From NCBI GenBank assembly GCA_003640385.1, contig RCAB01000044.1, positions 62,001 through 126,000 on the forward strand: 64,000 nucleotides of DNA, written 5' to 3'. The notes below the pieces were generated by a model. It saw only the letters and a list, made by a program, of their open reading frames with translations. It was not told where the DNA came from and did no database searches. This DNA comes from Setaria digitata. Taxonomy: Eukaryota; Nematoda; Chromadorea; Rhabditida; Setariidae. Positions 21,865 to 36,800 of the stretch are shown here, piece after piece; positions within the stretch are counted from its first letter, which is position 1, and every line of letters begins with the position of its first letter. A program made the position numbers and the translations under genes.

Positions 21865-24800
21865 TACGTACATACGTAATTGTGGAGACACCACCTTCGT
21901 CTAATTCAAATTTTGATCCAATTATTCCGATTCCTTACTTTAAATTTTAATTTTCCATCCCTTACAATAACCAACAGTTTCTTCGTGCGTCTTCTCAAAC
22001 ATTCAATAATATTTTATGTAACGACAGCTGATCTTATCAGAAATAAGTGAAGGAATCATTTTCCATCCTAATATTAGAAGCAATTCAAAAAAAAAAGGGG
22101 AACTTCATCAGCTATTATCCTTCTTTCAACACTGAAACGAAATATATATGAAACGGTTAGGAATAGAAATTTATATGAAAAGAGTAACTTGACTAGACAT
22201 CGATGTCTAGTCAAGTTACTTCAAACAAAGATTGATACCACTGACAATCTTAGATTCTGCTTTTTTTCCATATAAATAAGCGCAGAAGATCCTGAGGAAA
22301 GGGAGAAAAAACTCATACTTATCAATGAAATAAATTAGAAATAAAAGGAAAAATCAAATGGCTGGTCTTTTTGTTGGCCAAAAAAAAAAAAAAAAAAAAG
22401 AAGGAAACAACTAACTGATTTCACGAATAAAAAGCAAAGAAAAATACAAAAATGCCGTCTTGAATGTAATGAAAAAAGATAACAAGGTATGAAACGACAC
22501 ATATGACTGTCTCAGTTATGTTTTTTTTGTTTCTTTCTAAAATATATTAGTATTATATAACGTTAGTTTAAAATATTTCGATACAGTTGACTTTTAATAG
22601 TACTGCGCGGCTATCACTTCTATAGTGATATTTAATCCACTACTTTTTCACTGAATCATTTCTAATTTGTTTTGCTGATCCACGACATAAAATGCGAGAA
22701 ACCTAGAAAACGATTTTTTCAGCCTAGCTTTTAAATAATAATTTTAGTTCTTTTTTTTTTACAGTGAGTTACTGTACTAATAATTTCTGAGAGATAGGAT
22801 ACATATTTTTATCAGAATTACTATTTTTGTCTAAATTAGCAGTTGTAAAAAGTCTTAAATCCAGAAGAGAGAAAGAGAGGAAGAGAGAGGAGAGAAAAGG
22901 CACGGAAAGCAGGAAGAAAAGAGGGAAAGGATTCGGTAGAAACCGGTTTCAAAGTACGCTTTTGCAACTGTAATTGTCCATATAATGTACATCTCTATGA
23001 TGTATTGCATATTCTTACAGAAATAGAACGAAATAAAAAAAAAAAAAAAAGGATATTACAAGGAGATGATAACGGGAAAAGGTAAGGAGATGGAGTATGT
23101 GGTACGGGATGCGCGGAAAATGGAATGTTAGATGGAGGGAATGAGGGGAAAGATAAGAAGATGAGGTAAAATCATGAATATTGGCATTAGGTAAAATGAA
23201 TGGTTTTTGTTCAAGTTGTTGCTTTTCTCAATTCCCTTCCCCCGATATTTCCCGCATATTTCGCTTCCTTTCCTGTTCTTTTTCGTATTGAATTCATTCG
23301 GATGGATAATGTAATCTTTAACGAGTGTTATTTTTAGATTATATACATAATGTTCAACTGTATATATATTCATAATTATATATATTTAAAAATATAGGAA
23401 ATAGTCTTAAAAGTGGAAAAAGTTTCGAACTGTGAACAAAATTTAAAAGGGAATAAATTTTAAATGTGAATAAAACTTGGAAATTGTAAGAAATATGAGA
23501 ATTCAAAAGGTGATATTGTAGATCAATCTTTCATATATAATCTTCCTGAAACCTATAATGGAAAAAGAAAAAAAACAAAAAAAAACAAAAAAAAAAAAAG
23601 AAAAAAAACTAGGCTATGCAAACTACTCGAACAATTGCTATTCGAATTAGCAAATGAGGAATTTTAATAGAGTTCAATTGGTCTATCTGCTTATAATACT
23701 ATGCAGTTTTTTAAATGTGGTTTTTTTTGTGCAGAAAATTACAAACACTATAATTAAAAGAAAAAATGAAAAAAAAAAAAAAAAAAGTGCGTGTCGGGAA
23801 ATTTCAATCGATGAGATTTCCGCTCATTTTACACATTGTCAAAATGAAATTTTTAAATCGAACTGCATATCGAAAGGGTATTTGAAGAGTTTAATTTTAA
23901 TCATAGTATACAAAAATTCATAAACTGTTAACTTCTTAATATTCCTAATATTTAGGTTCATCCTTTTTATAGCTTAGATAACTATTTTCTAGTCAAGTAT
24001 TATTAAATTAGCAATTGTTGCAAAATAGCATATGCAAATTACAGGTATAGTGGAAAATTCGATGACATCATCGTCATCAGAACATGGCAGTTCAGCAAGT
24101 TTGCCGTCACCTCCGAAGCAAGCATTAATGGATGATGATTTCGTGAAAACTCTCGAGCAACTTTCGAAACAAGTTCGTCTGTTAGCCTTATCATGAAAAT
24201 CACTTCCAATTCTCAAAACCTATAAGTTAATATTAGTTGTTAATTTTCTTTCCACTTCTCCATTTCTTGTGTGCTTTTAATTAATTCATTTTCGACCTTA
24301 TAGTTTAAACTTATTTATTGCACTTAGTGGCATTAATCGAGACGAGTTAATGATAAGCATAGCGTTAAAAAATGATAAGCAAACAATATTTTTTTCGCCC
24401 AAACCAAATAAATAGATTGTATATGAGATTTATCCTGTTCTAATTGGAATGCTTTTTTCTTCTTTTTCTCTTTTTCAAGGAACTGTTTAATTAATTACAA
24501 AATCTTCTTACTTTGACGTGATAAATTGTCCATCTCTCTCTCTTTTTTCTCATTCAAATTTTCGACGCAAAATTAACTGTATGTGCAATGAATTTCTCCA
24601 AGGCATCTAATATATTTTCATTGTGCAGAGTGATTTACATCTACTGATACCATTAAAATTAGCTACAAATATGTTGCAGTAAAAGAACGACGTAAGCGTG
24701 GGCGTGGTGCACAGAAGATATTGTTAAGAAGTAATGAAATAGGGATGAAATTCGAAATGACTCGAAATCTTTACTAATATAAACCAAATATGGTAATTAC

Positions 24801-27800
24801 AATTACTGATTTAACATTTTTTTCAGCAAAATTCACGAATGTTGAATAATGCAGAGCATGGAATTACACCTCAGCACGGCAATTTCAGGACCGTATTGAA
24901 AAGACCTGACTTGAAAGGTTTGTTTCTTTTTGCCCTTAAAAAAAAAAAAAAAAAAAAAATAATTATCCGGAATAAGTTAATTATTTCTTTAAAGAATAGA
25001 TTAACTATGGTTTGTTTTTTCAGTAAGTTAATGCGGTGAGAAAGAAATATATCATCGCAATTGAAAACATTCTTAACATTTGCAGTAATGAAATAGGCTT
25101 AATACTTGATAGTAAATAAATGTCCATGTAGAGTTGCTGATAATTAAAAATTAGCTAATGCTTCATTGAGATACAATCAAGTCTTTTCACTCCTTCCAGA
25201 CATGAATAAAGTTAGTACCTAACGTACATCCAGAAATATTGCTAGCTAGAAGTCATCAGGTAGCATAAAATCGATGGCGAAGTACGGTTTTTCACGTCCT
25301 TCCATCCTTCTGTGTATAAATCGACTATTTATTTTAAGAACTTGGAAGATCTGAATCTACTTATAGCTATACTTGCTTTTATATCGAACTTACTAATTAA
25401 CTTTTTTAGTTAATCGAGGAATTCATTTCAAATCTAATGTACTTCGAATAAACAAAATATAATGCGCTTTTAAGAGAATTATATTACAGGAACATTCCGT
25501 TGTTCAATATGCCAAAAAATTTTTTGTCATTCATCATCATTAAGTCGTCATCGAATGCAAGCGCATTTCAAAAGTTACACATGTACATTGTGCAGGAAGG
25601 AAATTACAAGTTTGTTTTATTTTTGAATTTTTTAAAAAAGAAAAATAATAAAAAGGGCTTTTTTTTTTTTTTTTTTAAATTAAGACAATTTAATTCGGCA
25701 ATGGAAACATTGAACCAAAAAAATGAGGACTTCTAATGACTTCATCTTCTAATAGATTATGTATTTGAGTTTCAGTAACCAGCTGCAGCAATTTATTTGT
25801 TTTCATTTAAAATTCTTTGTCGTTTACATTTTGTGATATTTTAATAACAAACTTAAAAGTTATTTTAAAACAGTCTTAATTTCTCTTTTTCTCAATCTAT
25901 AATCCTTTTTTTTTTTTTGAATGAAGTAATTGAGTTCAGTTCTAAAAAGACAGATGAAGCAAATTTTTACAAGCATTTTTCAAACATAAGGAATATCTGA
26001 AGTTTCGAGTTTATTCTTTTAAGTGACAAATTACAGTAGCGGCGATACTTATAGTAGTAACTGTTGTTATATTCAGCTACTGTAGCATTGCAGTAGAATA
26101 TATCTTCTTTTTAATAGAACTGTAACGGCAAGAGCGAATTGGTTATTATAAAAATATTAATTATTGCATTAGTAACAAAAAAGAAAATGTCTTATTGAAT
26201 ATCATGCTAATAAAAGTATAAAGAATCACTAAGTAGTAGTTTTAGCAGGAATATTTATTTGGTATAATTCATTTACCGCAATATCTAGCATAAATTTAAT
26301 ATATTAAAAATTGGTTCTAATGAAAAAAAAATTCATGGCAAAGTTAGGGTTATTAGATCACATATTTTAGCATAATTCTATATTCTTTTGTAGAATTGTT
26401 TAATAGTAGCGTTAGAAATAAATATTTATTGTAGCAGTAATTAAGTTGCTGTCATAAAATCACTTTTAAAGAGGCGTAATTTTAAAATAAACTTTTGTTA
26501 AATTGGACATTTTAGTAAAATTTGCTTCCTATTGTAAATTGCTTTCGAAATGGGGAGTGGGAGGGAGAGGGAGAGAATACGAGATGAATGAATGAGCAAA
26601 TTACAAGAAATCCTTTCAAGAATGGAATCGAATCTTTTGTATTCATCCGTAAGATAAACTATAAAATGAAGTATTTAGGGGCTGTTTTGTTCATCCATTG
26701 AGGTACGTGTGGATGTGCGTGTGTGGGTGTATGTGTGTTATTGGCTTGACCCATTTGATAACTAATGAAGTAGGAACGAACCGCTGCATCACACATTCTC
26801 TGTACCATTTCGTTTTACACCATTTAAGTTAAGTGGATTGATAATTAGTTGATAAATGGATGGAGAGGGTGATGATCGAATAAGGCAACGATGGCGTGAA
26901 ATTATTTGCTTTTTGAAAGATTGCAAAGACAAAAATATCCGTGGTGAAGTTTATTTCTATAGAACATTTATCAATGAAGAATTTCTGGAACTTTTTCACA
27001 TAATATACCAGATTTATGGAAAACAAAGAAAAGAAACGGAAAAGTAAAATGCTGAATTAATGGAAAAGTTTGCAGAGAAAATTGAAATTTGTGGTATGAT
27101 TGAACAACAAGTTATAATCATCGGTATTTTGTTTGAAAAAATATCTGAGTGTATAAACTTACCTGTTTAGTAAACAGTCACTAAATATTGTGTCAGATTA
27201 GACGAATATTTGATTTAAATCTGATATGTAATCAAATAATTTGTTCTAAACATAGAAGCTTTCCGTATCCAGACACTTATTCTTAGAATGGCTCATTTAA
27301 TAACTTATTAAACAAATTAAATTGCAGCTAAGGTATCTATTAATTTTGATAGCAAATACATAGTAAAATAAAGGAAAAATGCAGTTTCTGTAAATTACTC
27401 AGTTGATCACCTCAAGAAAAACTACTGTCCTTAAATACATTAAAAAAAAAGCTGATTTGAAATCATCAGATTACGAAATTATCACTTATCTATTTCATCC
27501 AGATACTTTCTATCAAACAGGTCATCTTATTTATTCAATATATCATCTTATAACAGTATTATCATTCTGATATGATCTTTGATTCATCAAATGGTGAAAT
27601 TATCACTTATTAAACAGACGTTTTGCAGTTTTAGATTCCATCCGTAACAATATTTCGTTTGCTTACTTCATAATATCATGTAATGATCGAAATTTTTTTT
27701 TTTTTTTTGCTGAAACATATCACATCAGATATCAGTTTTGTCCTATAGAAAAGAAAAATAATTGCATATGCCCCAAAATTGATTTTATTAAGCTACTATT

Positions 27801-30800
27801 GTATGTTAAGATATAAATTTATTAATAGCTTCTTTTTTTTTCAACATTACAAATATTTATAAGTTTTTATACTTACTGTGGTAACAATTTAATTTATTCT
27901 CTTTTAACGTTTCATATAAATCATTTAAATTTTTCAAATTGGTTTCATCATTTATTCATAAAATTGAACAATTAATTCTTTTCGAAAAAAAGTTTTTCGT
28001 CACTTTCAGCATTTTTTTTTTCGTCGATTCAAAATAGTGTGAATTATTTTTCTTGACAGTTGAACTGTCATCTTCTGATTGTTTTAAGTGAAATGACGAT
28101 GAACTCTTTGTTTTTGTTTTTTGTTTTGTTTTCAAATTTATCGACCAGGTCAACTGCCACTATCACTATAGCATTAAGTACCGTAACTGTCAAGTGTCAG
28201 TGCTTTTAGTGAGTGGACGAAAACGAAAGTGTAATATGGATGATCATCTAAAAAAAAAAATTTTTTTCTAAACGGTGAATTAGAAATTAAATTTAAGAAT
28301 CAAAACAGTTAAAATTGAAATTAAAAAAGATAGCAGAGAATTTTTTGCCTAGTTTTAAGATCAGTTTTACTTGTTTCATTCTATCCAAATTTAATTTAAT
28401 CCAGTTTCTCTTCAAGTTCTCGATTCATTTTCTTTTCTTTTCTCCCTTTTCTTCTGTTCCGTCCTATTTTGTCTCTCTTTTCCCTTTTTCTTCTTATTCT
28501 ACCATAATTTGCTTTTATTTTTCTGCAATTATTCTTTTTTCTCTTTATTTTCCATCTATGGGAAATAAAAAAAAAAATTCTGCTCCCAATTTTTTTTCAT
28601 TTTTTTCATGACCCAGTTTCCAAATCGTAGAAGTTTAATAAAGAGAGGGAGTGAGTGAGAGGGGGAGAGGGAGAAAGTATTTTGTTCTTTTTTTTGACCA
28701 AATTTCATTTTAATTTTGATGGTATCGAAAATGAAATGGAAAGTGAGTGATTTGACAGATAAATGGAAGAGGAAGATATTTTTGTTTGTTTTTTCCTAAA
28801 TTAAATTACAATTAATTTAGGACAATAAATATTGTTGTTTGTTACCTTAATTTTATATATTAAACAATATTTCAATTAATAATATGGATAAGATTTCATA
28901 AATTTAGCACTTAACGTCATCTCCTCAAATAACATCCATCTTTATATCATCACTGTAACAATGATCATCATAAAAGTCATCATCATCATGCTAATCATCA
29001 TTATTCTAATCATCATCATTGTTAATCATCGAATAACTGCTGTAAGATAGTCATGGAGGTATCGAGGTAGCAGTGGGTACGTATTGGTACGAAGCGCCTC
29101 AAGGAACAAAACTGGCTGTCCCTTATTTGAGATGTTTGATGTTTTTTTCCAAAGAAGAAAAGCTCGTTTTTGGATTGTTACCTCACGGAACTAGGTACCT
29201 TGGTACCTTGCGGCACCCGCTATTACTGCTACTACTGCAAGTGGCATTACCTGCTGCAGATGAATGAATGAATGAAATTATGAAATTTTGTGATGAAAAT
29301 TTCTGAGCTCAAATTGGGCTCAAATTTATATTCATTCACAAATTTATAAAATGAGCTAGTTTTTTTTCTTTTTATTCCTATACTTATCATAGTAATTTAT
29401 ACGAAATGAAAGTATTCAAGTATATATTTGGAATATTTTCAACAATATGCTGATTTTTGAAATTTGTGAAAATTGATTACCATATCTTTCTTTTTACCAG
29501 CTGTTATCTGATATAGTTGCTATCATTTTTCTTATTGCTAACAAATTCTGTCCATTTTTTTCATAAAGTGTATAACTTCTTCCCAGTAGATTCAGTCGTT
29601 ACTATATTTGGCAAAAACACTTATCATTTACATCTGGAAAGTTGAAAATAGATTTAAGGCCTCATTTGCATATTCCATCTCTCTGGTCTGGAAGGTTGAA
29701 AATAAATTTGAGACCTCATTTACATATTCCAACTCTTCAACTCTTACAGAATATGTTATCCTAGGTTTTTTGAATTTTTTTTTATAAGCGCGTGTTTCAT
29801 CATTTTCTTCATTGGAAAATATTTATTTTATCAAAATAATCATTATTTCTTATTTTTATCACAAAGAATTGAAAATTTCAAACGCAAAATTTATTAAAAA
29901 AATTGGAAACTTCAAGCGCAAAATTTATTAAAAAGACGTTCAAATTTTGGCATAAAACATACAAATACTGGAAATATTCAAGTTTACACAAACAGACTAA
30001 AATGTTAAAAATTGACGGTAAGATGATCCTGTTTTTTGAATACTTAGAAAGATAATTATTTATCAGCTAACTCAAAAAAGAAAAAAAAAAGACAGATCGA
30101 TGGTTGGAACATTTCTGTTCCACTATTGAATACATTTTTTATTTTGTTTTGTTTTATTATTTTGCTGAAGAACTGAAATAACTCAGTGAAATAAATAGCT
30201 GAAAGACAATTTTCCTTTTTACAAAAGAAAAAAAAAATGAAAAAAAGCTTTTGTAAACTTTTTCTAATTTTCATTTTGAAATGAATTTTTTAAATCAGCA
30301 TGATAAATGTAAAATTGCAATTGGCAACAAAATGCGTTAAAAATTGAAAATTCTAAAAATTAGCTTTAGATTGCATTTGAAATTTATTAATTAATACGAA
30401 AGAGGCTTATATTATCATTTGTTGAAAATTAGCACGCTATATTAATTTGCACTTTTACAAAATTGGTATTTTTCATGCAAAATTTATTAGAAATTTAATT
30501 AAATCAAGAGATTCTATCTATTCAGTTTCTTAACATTTCTTAGCAAATATTGAAGGAGCGTTAACATTTTCATTATAAGATTCAATCATTTTTAGATTTC
30601 TGTTAAATGATTAGCTATGAAACGAAAAAAAAAAAGCAAAATTCTGTTTGAATGGGTGATCATCATCATCTCGTTCTAAAATTATTACTTCCTTGTTTGC
30701 ATATCGTTTTATAATTTTTTTTTAATGTGTCAAAAAATCTAACTTTTTCAATTTAAATGAATAAAATCGAATGGAAAAATAAAATGAAATGAAATGAAGA

Positions 30801-33800
30801 AAAGTGTGGCAACTTCAAAATTTTTCCATAATTTTTTAATAGAACTATCATCAAATATGTTTGTATAACTCATCGAGGTGACAGTTAACCAACAACTTTT
30901 TTCGTTTTATTAACACTTATTTAAAACTTATTGCACGTTTTTTTTTTCTTCTTCCATTCACAACATTATACTTCCGCATTTTATATTATCGTTCATTTTT
31001 CATTCTTCTTTGCTCAGTTCCCAGTCTTTACTCTTGCTTTTATAGCTGTGGTTCAAGATTGATCATGCAAATTATAATGCAAAAATAAGCCATATTCACA
31101 CTTTGTTATATTATAAATGATTTGAACTTTAAAACCTCATTAGTATTTAAAAGCTTAAAACAATGTTTTAAGGTAAGCTTATTAATTATATCTCTTATCA
31201 TTGGTAGTTTTAATTTAGTCTTATCAAAATCATGTTTGTTGAAATCGTTTGTGAAACTATGAAAAGGAGATCTAGGAGCATTCTCGGTGTTTCTTTCACT
31301 TACCAACTAAACGTTTTTTTTCGAAATTTCGATACATGTTAACCGAAAGAAATTTATTTTCAGTTCTGTATGAAATTTCAGTCCATTGGGTTCAATGAGT
31401 AGATTTTATTTTTGACAAGAAGAATAGGTAATTAGTTGCTGATAAATATGCAAAATAGTAACAAAATTTCATGACATCGATGAAAAGCCATGAGGACGAA
31501 TAAGATTCTTTTGCTATCTCTGTTTTCCTATGCTTCCGATGTATAAATAACAAAATCAGATGGTTAAATTGAAAGTACTAGTTAATTAATTTGATATTAG
31601 TTCAACATTTGGAACATTCTCTGCAGCTACACTGTTGATTAAGCAAAGACAAATTACAGAATAAAATATTCCAAAATATTTTTTTTTTTTGAGTTAAATT
31701 TTTGATGAGCATTTCAGGAAAAGATATGGTAAGGTTATTGCAGTAAAGAGGAATGGAGAAAAATTAGAAATTTCATTTATTAAGTAATGAAGTTGTTATA
31801 TTATGAAGTAGATGTTAACTTTTAAGAATCTAAATGGCAGGCATACTTTTTCATCCTCATTCACGTCTGAAGGAAAAAGTTTTATGAATTATCTTTCTTT
31901 TTATTTTTGTATTGTTTTACTTTTTATTGTCTTTTCCTAATTTTTTTCTTTTTTTTTGTACTAATGATACAAATCAATTCCTTGTGATCCTTTAACTTAT
32001 TACTTTTGCTTTAACACTTCTCTTATCTGATCGATTAACCTAAAGCTAACTTTAAACGATTAAGTCAAATTTTAGAGAATAGTGATAATTCATCGATTCA
32101 TTACATTCTTAATGTTAAAATATACAATTTTGTTAATTAATCAAAATAAATATATTTTGGCCAATAAACTGCAACAAGGGGCATGGATTTTTTTTCCTTT
32201 TTTTTCCCATATTGTTAAATAAAACAAAATAAAAAGAAAAAGAAAGAAAGAAAAAAAATCTAGCCATTTTTAAAAAAATATTTTCTCGTTGTGCATTTCC
32301 TTTATCATCTCCGTTTTCCTTATTGCTAAAAGAGAATTTTTCGTGTATCGTTTGGATCCGCCTTACGCAACAAATATATACAGCATTTTTGGCATTTGAG
32401 TGACCGATTGGAACTGAAAATGTTGTTTCTATCAGATTTACTATCCATTTGTCTGCTCCTTTTCTCATTCAGTTTTTTAATATTTTCTGTATTGAAAATA
32501 AATGAAATTCAAAATTATATCGATTCATTGCATTATTTATTTATTTATTTGTATTATTTCATATTAACCTTTTAATAATGTTCACTTTGTTATGCTTTTA
32601 AAATTGAATTTAAAACAAAACTAAAATTGAGCGGTATTTTTGTTTACTTATATATTTTCTAATTCTACATCACTTTAAAATGACAATGTGTGGGTGTGTG
32701 TACGTGTGTGTGTGTGTGTGTATATATATATATGTATTTGCGCTTCATACCTATCTGTTTCTTTAATATTTAATTTTTTATTCTCATTATAAATTAAATG
32801 TGCAAAAAAATTTAATGATATATTTGCTAAAGTTGGAAGATATATTTATTTACAAAATTTCGCTTATTTGTATAGCGTAACTAGGAGAGAGGAAAAAATA
32901 TTTTCCTTTTCCAATTTATAATTTTTCGTTCGATTAACTAAAATTTTCTAGTTTGAGTGCTATGTTTTGTGTTATTTTTTCATTCCTTTTTTTTTAATTG
33001 TATAGAAATTTAAAAGCCAAAACTTTGATTATTATTAACTCATAAATTAATTATATGAGAAATTTTTTACAATTTCTCATTATGTGTCAGTAGAACTTTT
33101 TTTGCTACTAAGTTCAATAAGTTTTCTTAATTTAGGAAAATTACTTCAATTAAAAATTAGTCCAAAATGTATATTCAATTAAACATAAATCTTCTAAAAT
33201 AAGACACTCTCAAACCCTCTTTCCTGAAAGTGTACAATAAATAGCAAGAAAAACAGAGAATTGACAATTTGTTGAAATTATTGGTTTTAGCCTTTAAAAA
33301 AGTTACCATCTAATTAATAAGACCGGATATATATATATATATATCTGTGCATTTTTTGTTCCATCCAAATTTATCCAACATCCAACAGTTTTGTTTTCTC
33401 TGCAGTTTTTTTCTTTTTTTTCTGCTTTTATTTTTCATTTCAATTTTTCTTCTCAAGAATTTTAACAAGTTTTCTTTCAAAAAAAAGAGGAAAAAAAAGG
33501 AACGTTTTGAGATTAATCTAACCAATTTAACACGGATACAAATATTTGGAGACGATGAAAGGCGAGAGTAACAGTATTCGAAAAATAACTGAAAAAAAAA
33601 TTGTACACCCTACGGGTGTAGGAAAAACCAAATTAAGAATTACGGATGATGAGAGTAGGACAGAAAGGAAATAGAAAAGTTGAAAAGAATGAAATTGCAG
33701 TTAAGTGGACCCAATTAATCTGTAAATTTTAATTTCGTAAACAAGATTTAAAAAAAAAACAGATTTTTTTTGTTTTGTAGTGCTTTTTTTAAACGCTACT

Positions 33801-36800
33801 TATGCATAATTTTTTTATCCTTAATTTACAAGTTTTTTGTTATCTACACATTTCATTTACTTTTTTTTTTAAACTTTTTTCCATCATATATAGTTCTGAC
33901 TACATATTTTATATCCATTTTTGTCTGCTACTGAAAATTCTTCCTTCTGTTTAGATGAAAACAGAAGGAAAAAAAATTAGCTTTCACTTCCTCTCTCCTT
34001 TTTTTAATGAAAATGCAAATTTCTGAAAGAAATTGATATAAGTTTAACCATAATTTTAATGAATTTTTTGTTCTTGTTACTCATTAGAATTTCTAAATGT
34101 AACAGGAATCGATTATTATCTTACCTTCGCTTACATGATATCGATGCAGTCTTGTATCATTTCATATGCTTATTAGATTTCATAATTTTTTATTTTATAT
34201 ACATCAGTTTTTGAAGAAATGATGTGGTATACAGACACATGAAAATAAAGAAATTTTGAAAGTCTAAAAATTGTGGTAAGTGGAAGTATATAAAATGTAT
34301 AATTATTATTTTATGGTATTTTATGACTAAATCCAAATTTCATTATGAAAATGTGCTGTTGAATAGTGATTATGGGGTTTGTAAATTATAATGTTCATAT
34401 ATATATTATATAAAAAAAACAAATATATATATATATTTGTTTTTTAAATGAGACAAGATGTTAAATAAGGGAATGTTTGTAATGATGAGAGGAATGTGGA
34501 AATATGATCAGCAAATGAGTATCAGTAAATATGGGAAGTAACTTTTTTGTGGTGAATTAGTGGTGGATTAGGCTTATTATCCTATTTCTCATCAATTTAG
34601 CCTATTATTATATTCTTTATTATGGTCAGAGTCATAAGCACAGTCATGCTTATTATTATTAACATTATATTATTATTACAATTTAATTAATTACAAATCA
34701 TTGCTATCACTATTTCCGTCATTAATTATCATCACTGGTTGTTATTAATACTTGTTGTTATTAAACAATATTTTTAATTACTGTTACTATTATAAGTGGT
34801 GATTAGTTATTATTAATTAATTAACGTTACTAATTACTATTGTTAGTTACTAATGCTGTTGTTATTATTTTAGACTACTGTTGTTATCAATTTTTATTTT
34901 TAATCTATTACTAATTACTTTTATTATTTTCATTTTCATCACTATCATAATTATTAATTCATTATTATCAATCCCACTACCTTTAAATAACATTAACGGT
35001 CAGTTATCATAGTGATTGAAAGAACTGGTTTCAGAATTTGTGGAAAAGGAAAATAAATGCCTTCTCCCCCGCCTTCTCCCGGTCATCCTCCGCCGCCCTC
35101 TCGCGGTCATCCTTTCCCGCCCCATACAATTCCTCGCAACAATGACAAACAATAAAAAAATAAAACAAAATAAAACAATAAAACATACCAATTTTTCCCT
35201 TTCCAAATTTTTTTCTAACAAAATTTATACATTGATTATCATTATCATTATATTATCGTTGTCATCATTTATCTTTTATTCTTACTTTTTATTTATTTTC
35301 TCTTTTATTTTTCTTCTTAAAGATAGAAAAATTAAAATATAATTTTTACATTCATTCATTTTTCATTTTCTATATTATATTTCTTTTATCAAAACTTGTT
35401 CCTTTAGTGTACGAAATTTTTCTTTTTTTTTTTCTCCTTGAAAACTGCAATGTTGTATGAATATTTTTCTATCCGTTTCAAACATGAAGGACAGCATTTT
35501 TTGATCCGATTTTGATGATCGTTATCCATCAATTACTACTGCTACTAACAGCATTTTCAATAACAATAACATCAAACGGTATTATCATCCATTTACACCA
35601 ATCATTAATTATCATCGTCGTCATCATCATACTATTACTATTTATATTATCATTTGTTTTCATTATCATCCATCAAGCAGTACTTTTTGAATTAAAGAAA
35701 AAAGAGTTATTTCAATTGCTTTCACATATATATATATATATATATATATGTTTAAAATTGATAAAATAAATAATTGAAATTGTTATATGTAAAACAACTC
35801 CAATTCTTATTTCCTTTCTTAAAACAAGCTACAAGAAATGAAGGAAGAGACAGTAAAAAAAAAAAAATTTAATTCAATTTCAACGAAATATCTACTTTCT
35901 TTTGTGGATATTCAAATTTATGCATTTTTTCATTTAGATTCATTTTCGATTATCTGTTTTCCTTATACATTATTCAAAATTACTACTTTGCAAAATCTAT
36001 TTTTTTATTTTTCTTTTCATCATCCATTTATCCACCGTTTTTATCTATTATTTTTATTATTATTATAATTTTTACCATTATTATTACTAATTGCATTACT
36101 GATACTCCGTTATCGAGTTATTATATGTGACATCATAACTAAAATTATATTTTTAAAATAATACATCATAAGTTTAATCTATTTTCTTTCCTCTGAAGCT
36201 AATTGCATTTGTTTAAATACTTATTTACTATGAGTGCTGTCATTATTATTATATATATTATAATTTAAATTACAGGCCCAATACAATATATTTTGAATTT
36301 GATTTCTTTTCAGTTTTTATTTTATAATCTTAATGCGAAACATTTTTGAGTAATTTCTTTTCCTTTTATTTTATAGTTTAAATACAATATATTCTAAACT
36401 TGATTTCCTTCCAGTTTTTCTTTTTATCTTTGATCCAATTTCATTTAATTCAATTCGATTCATTTGAAAACTATTTTTTCTTTTTTTGGAAAGAAGATAT
36501 TTTGTTTCGTTACCATTGATAATATGATGGTTTTGTTTGGGAAAATAGGCTGCATCAAGGCAAATTAAGTATCGTCCTTTTTCTTTTTTCGTTTTATTTC
36601 TTTTTCTGTGTCGCCCCGCAAGTGGACATCACAGTTAAATGAGTGGCCATCACAATAACAATAACAACAACAACAACAACAACAGTAAACGAATAATAAT
36701 TTTCATTTTCATTATTTTCTTATCTTCCTGTCTTTGCCATTTCGTGCCTACCAATCCTTCATCCCAAACCGTGTCACTGTCATCCGAAATCTTCTCACTT

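Noticed and set aside
34650..36120. Many ATT/TAT-rich frames and TA runs
   Set aside because: Low-complexity ATTATT/ATCATT DNA gives long stop-poor frames without coding signal.
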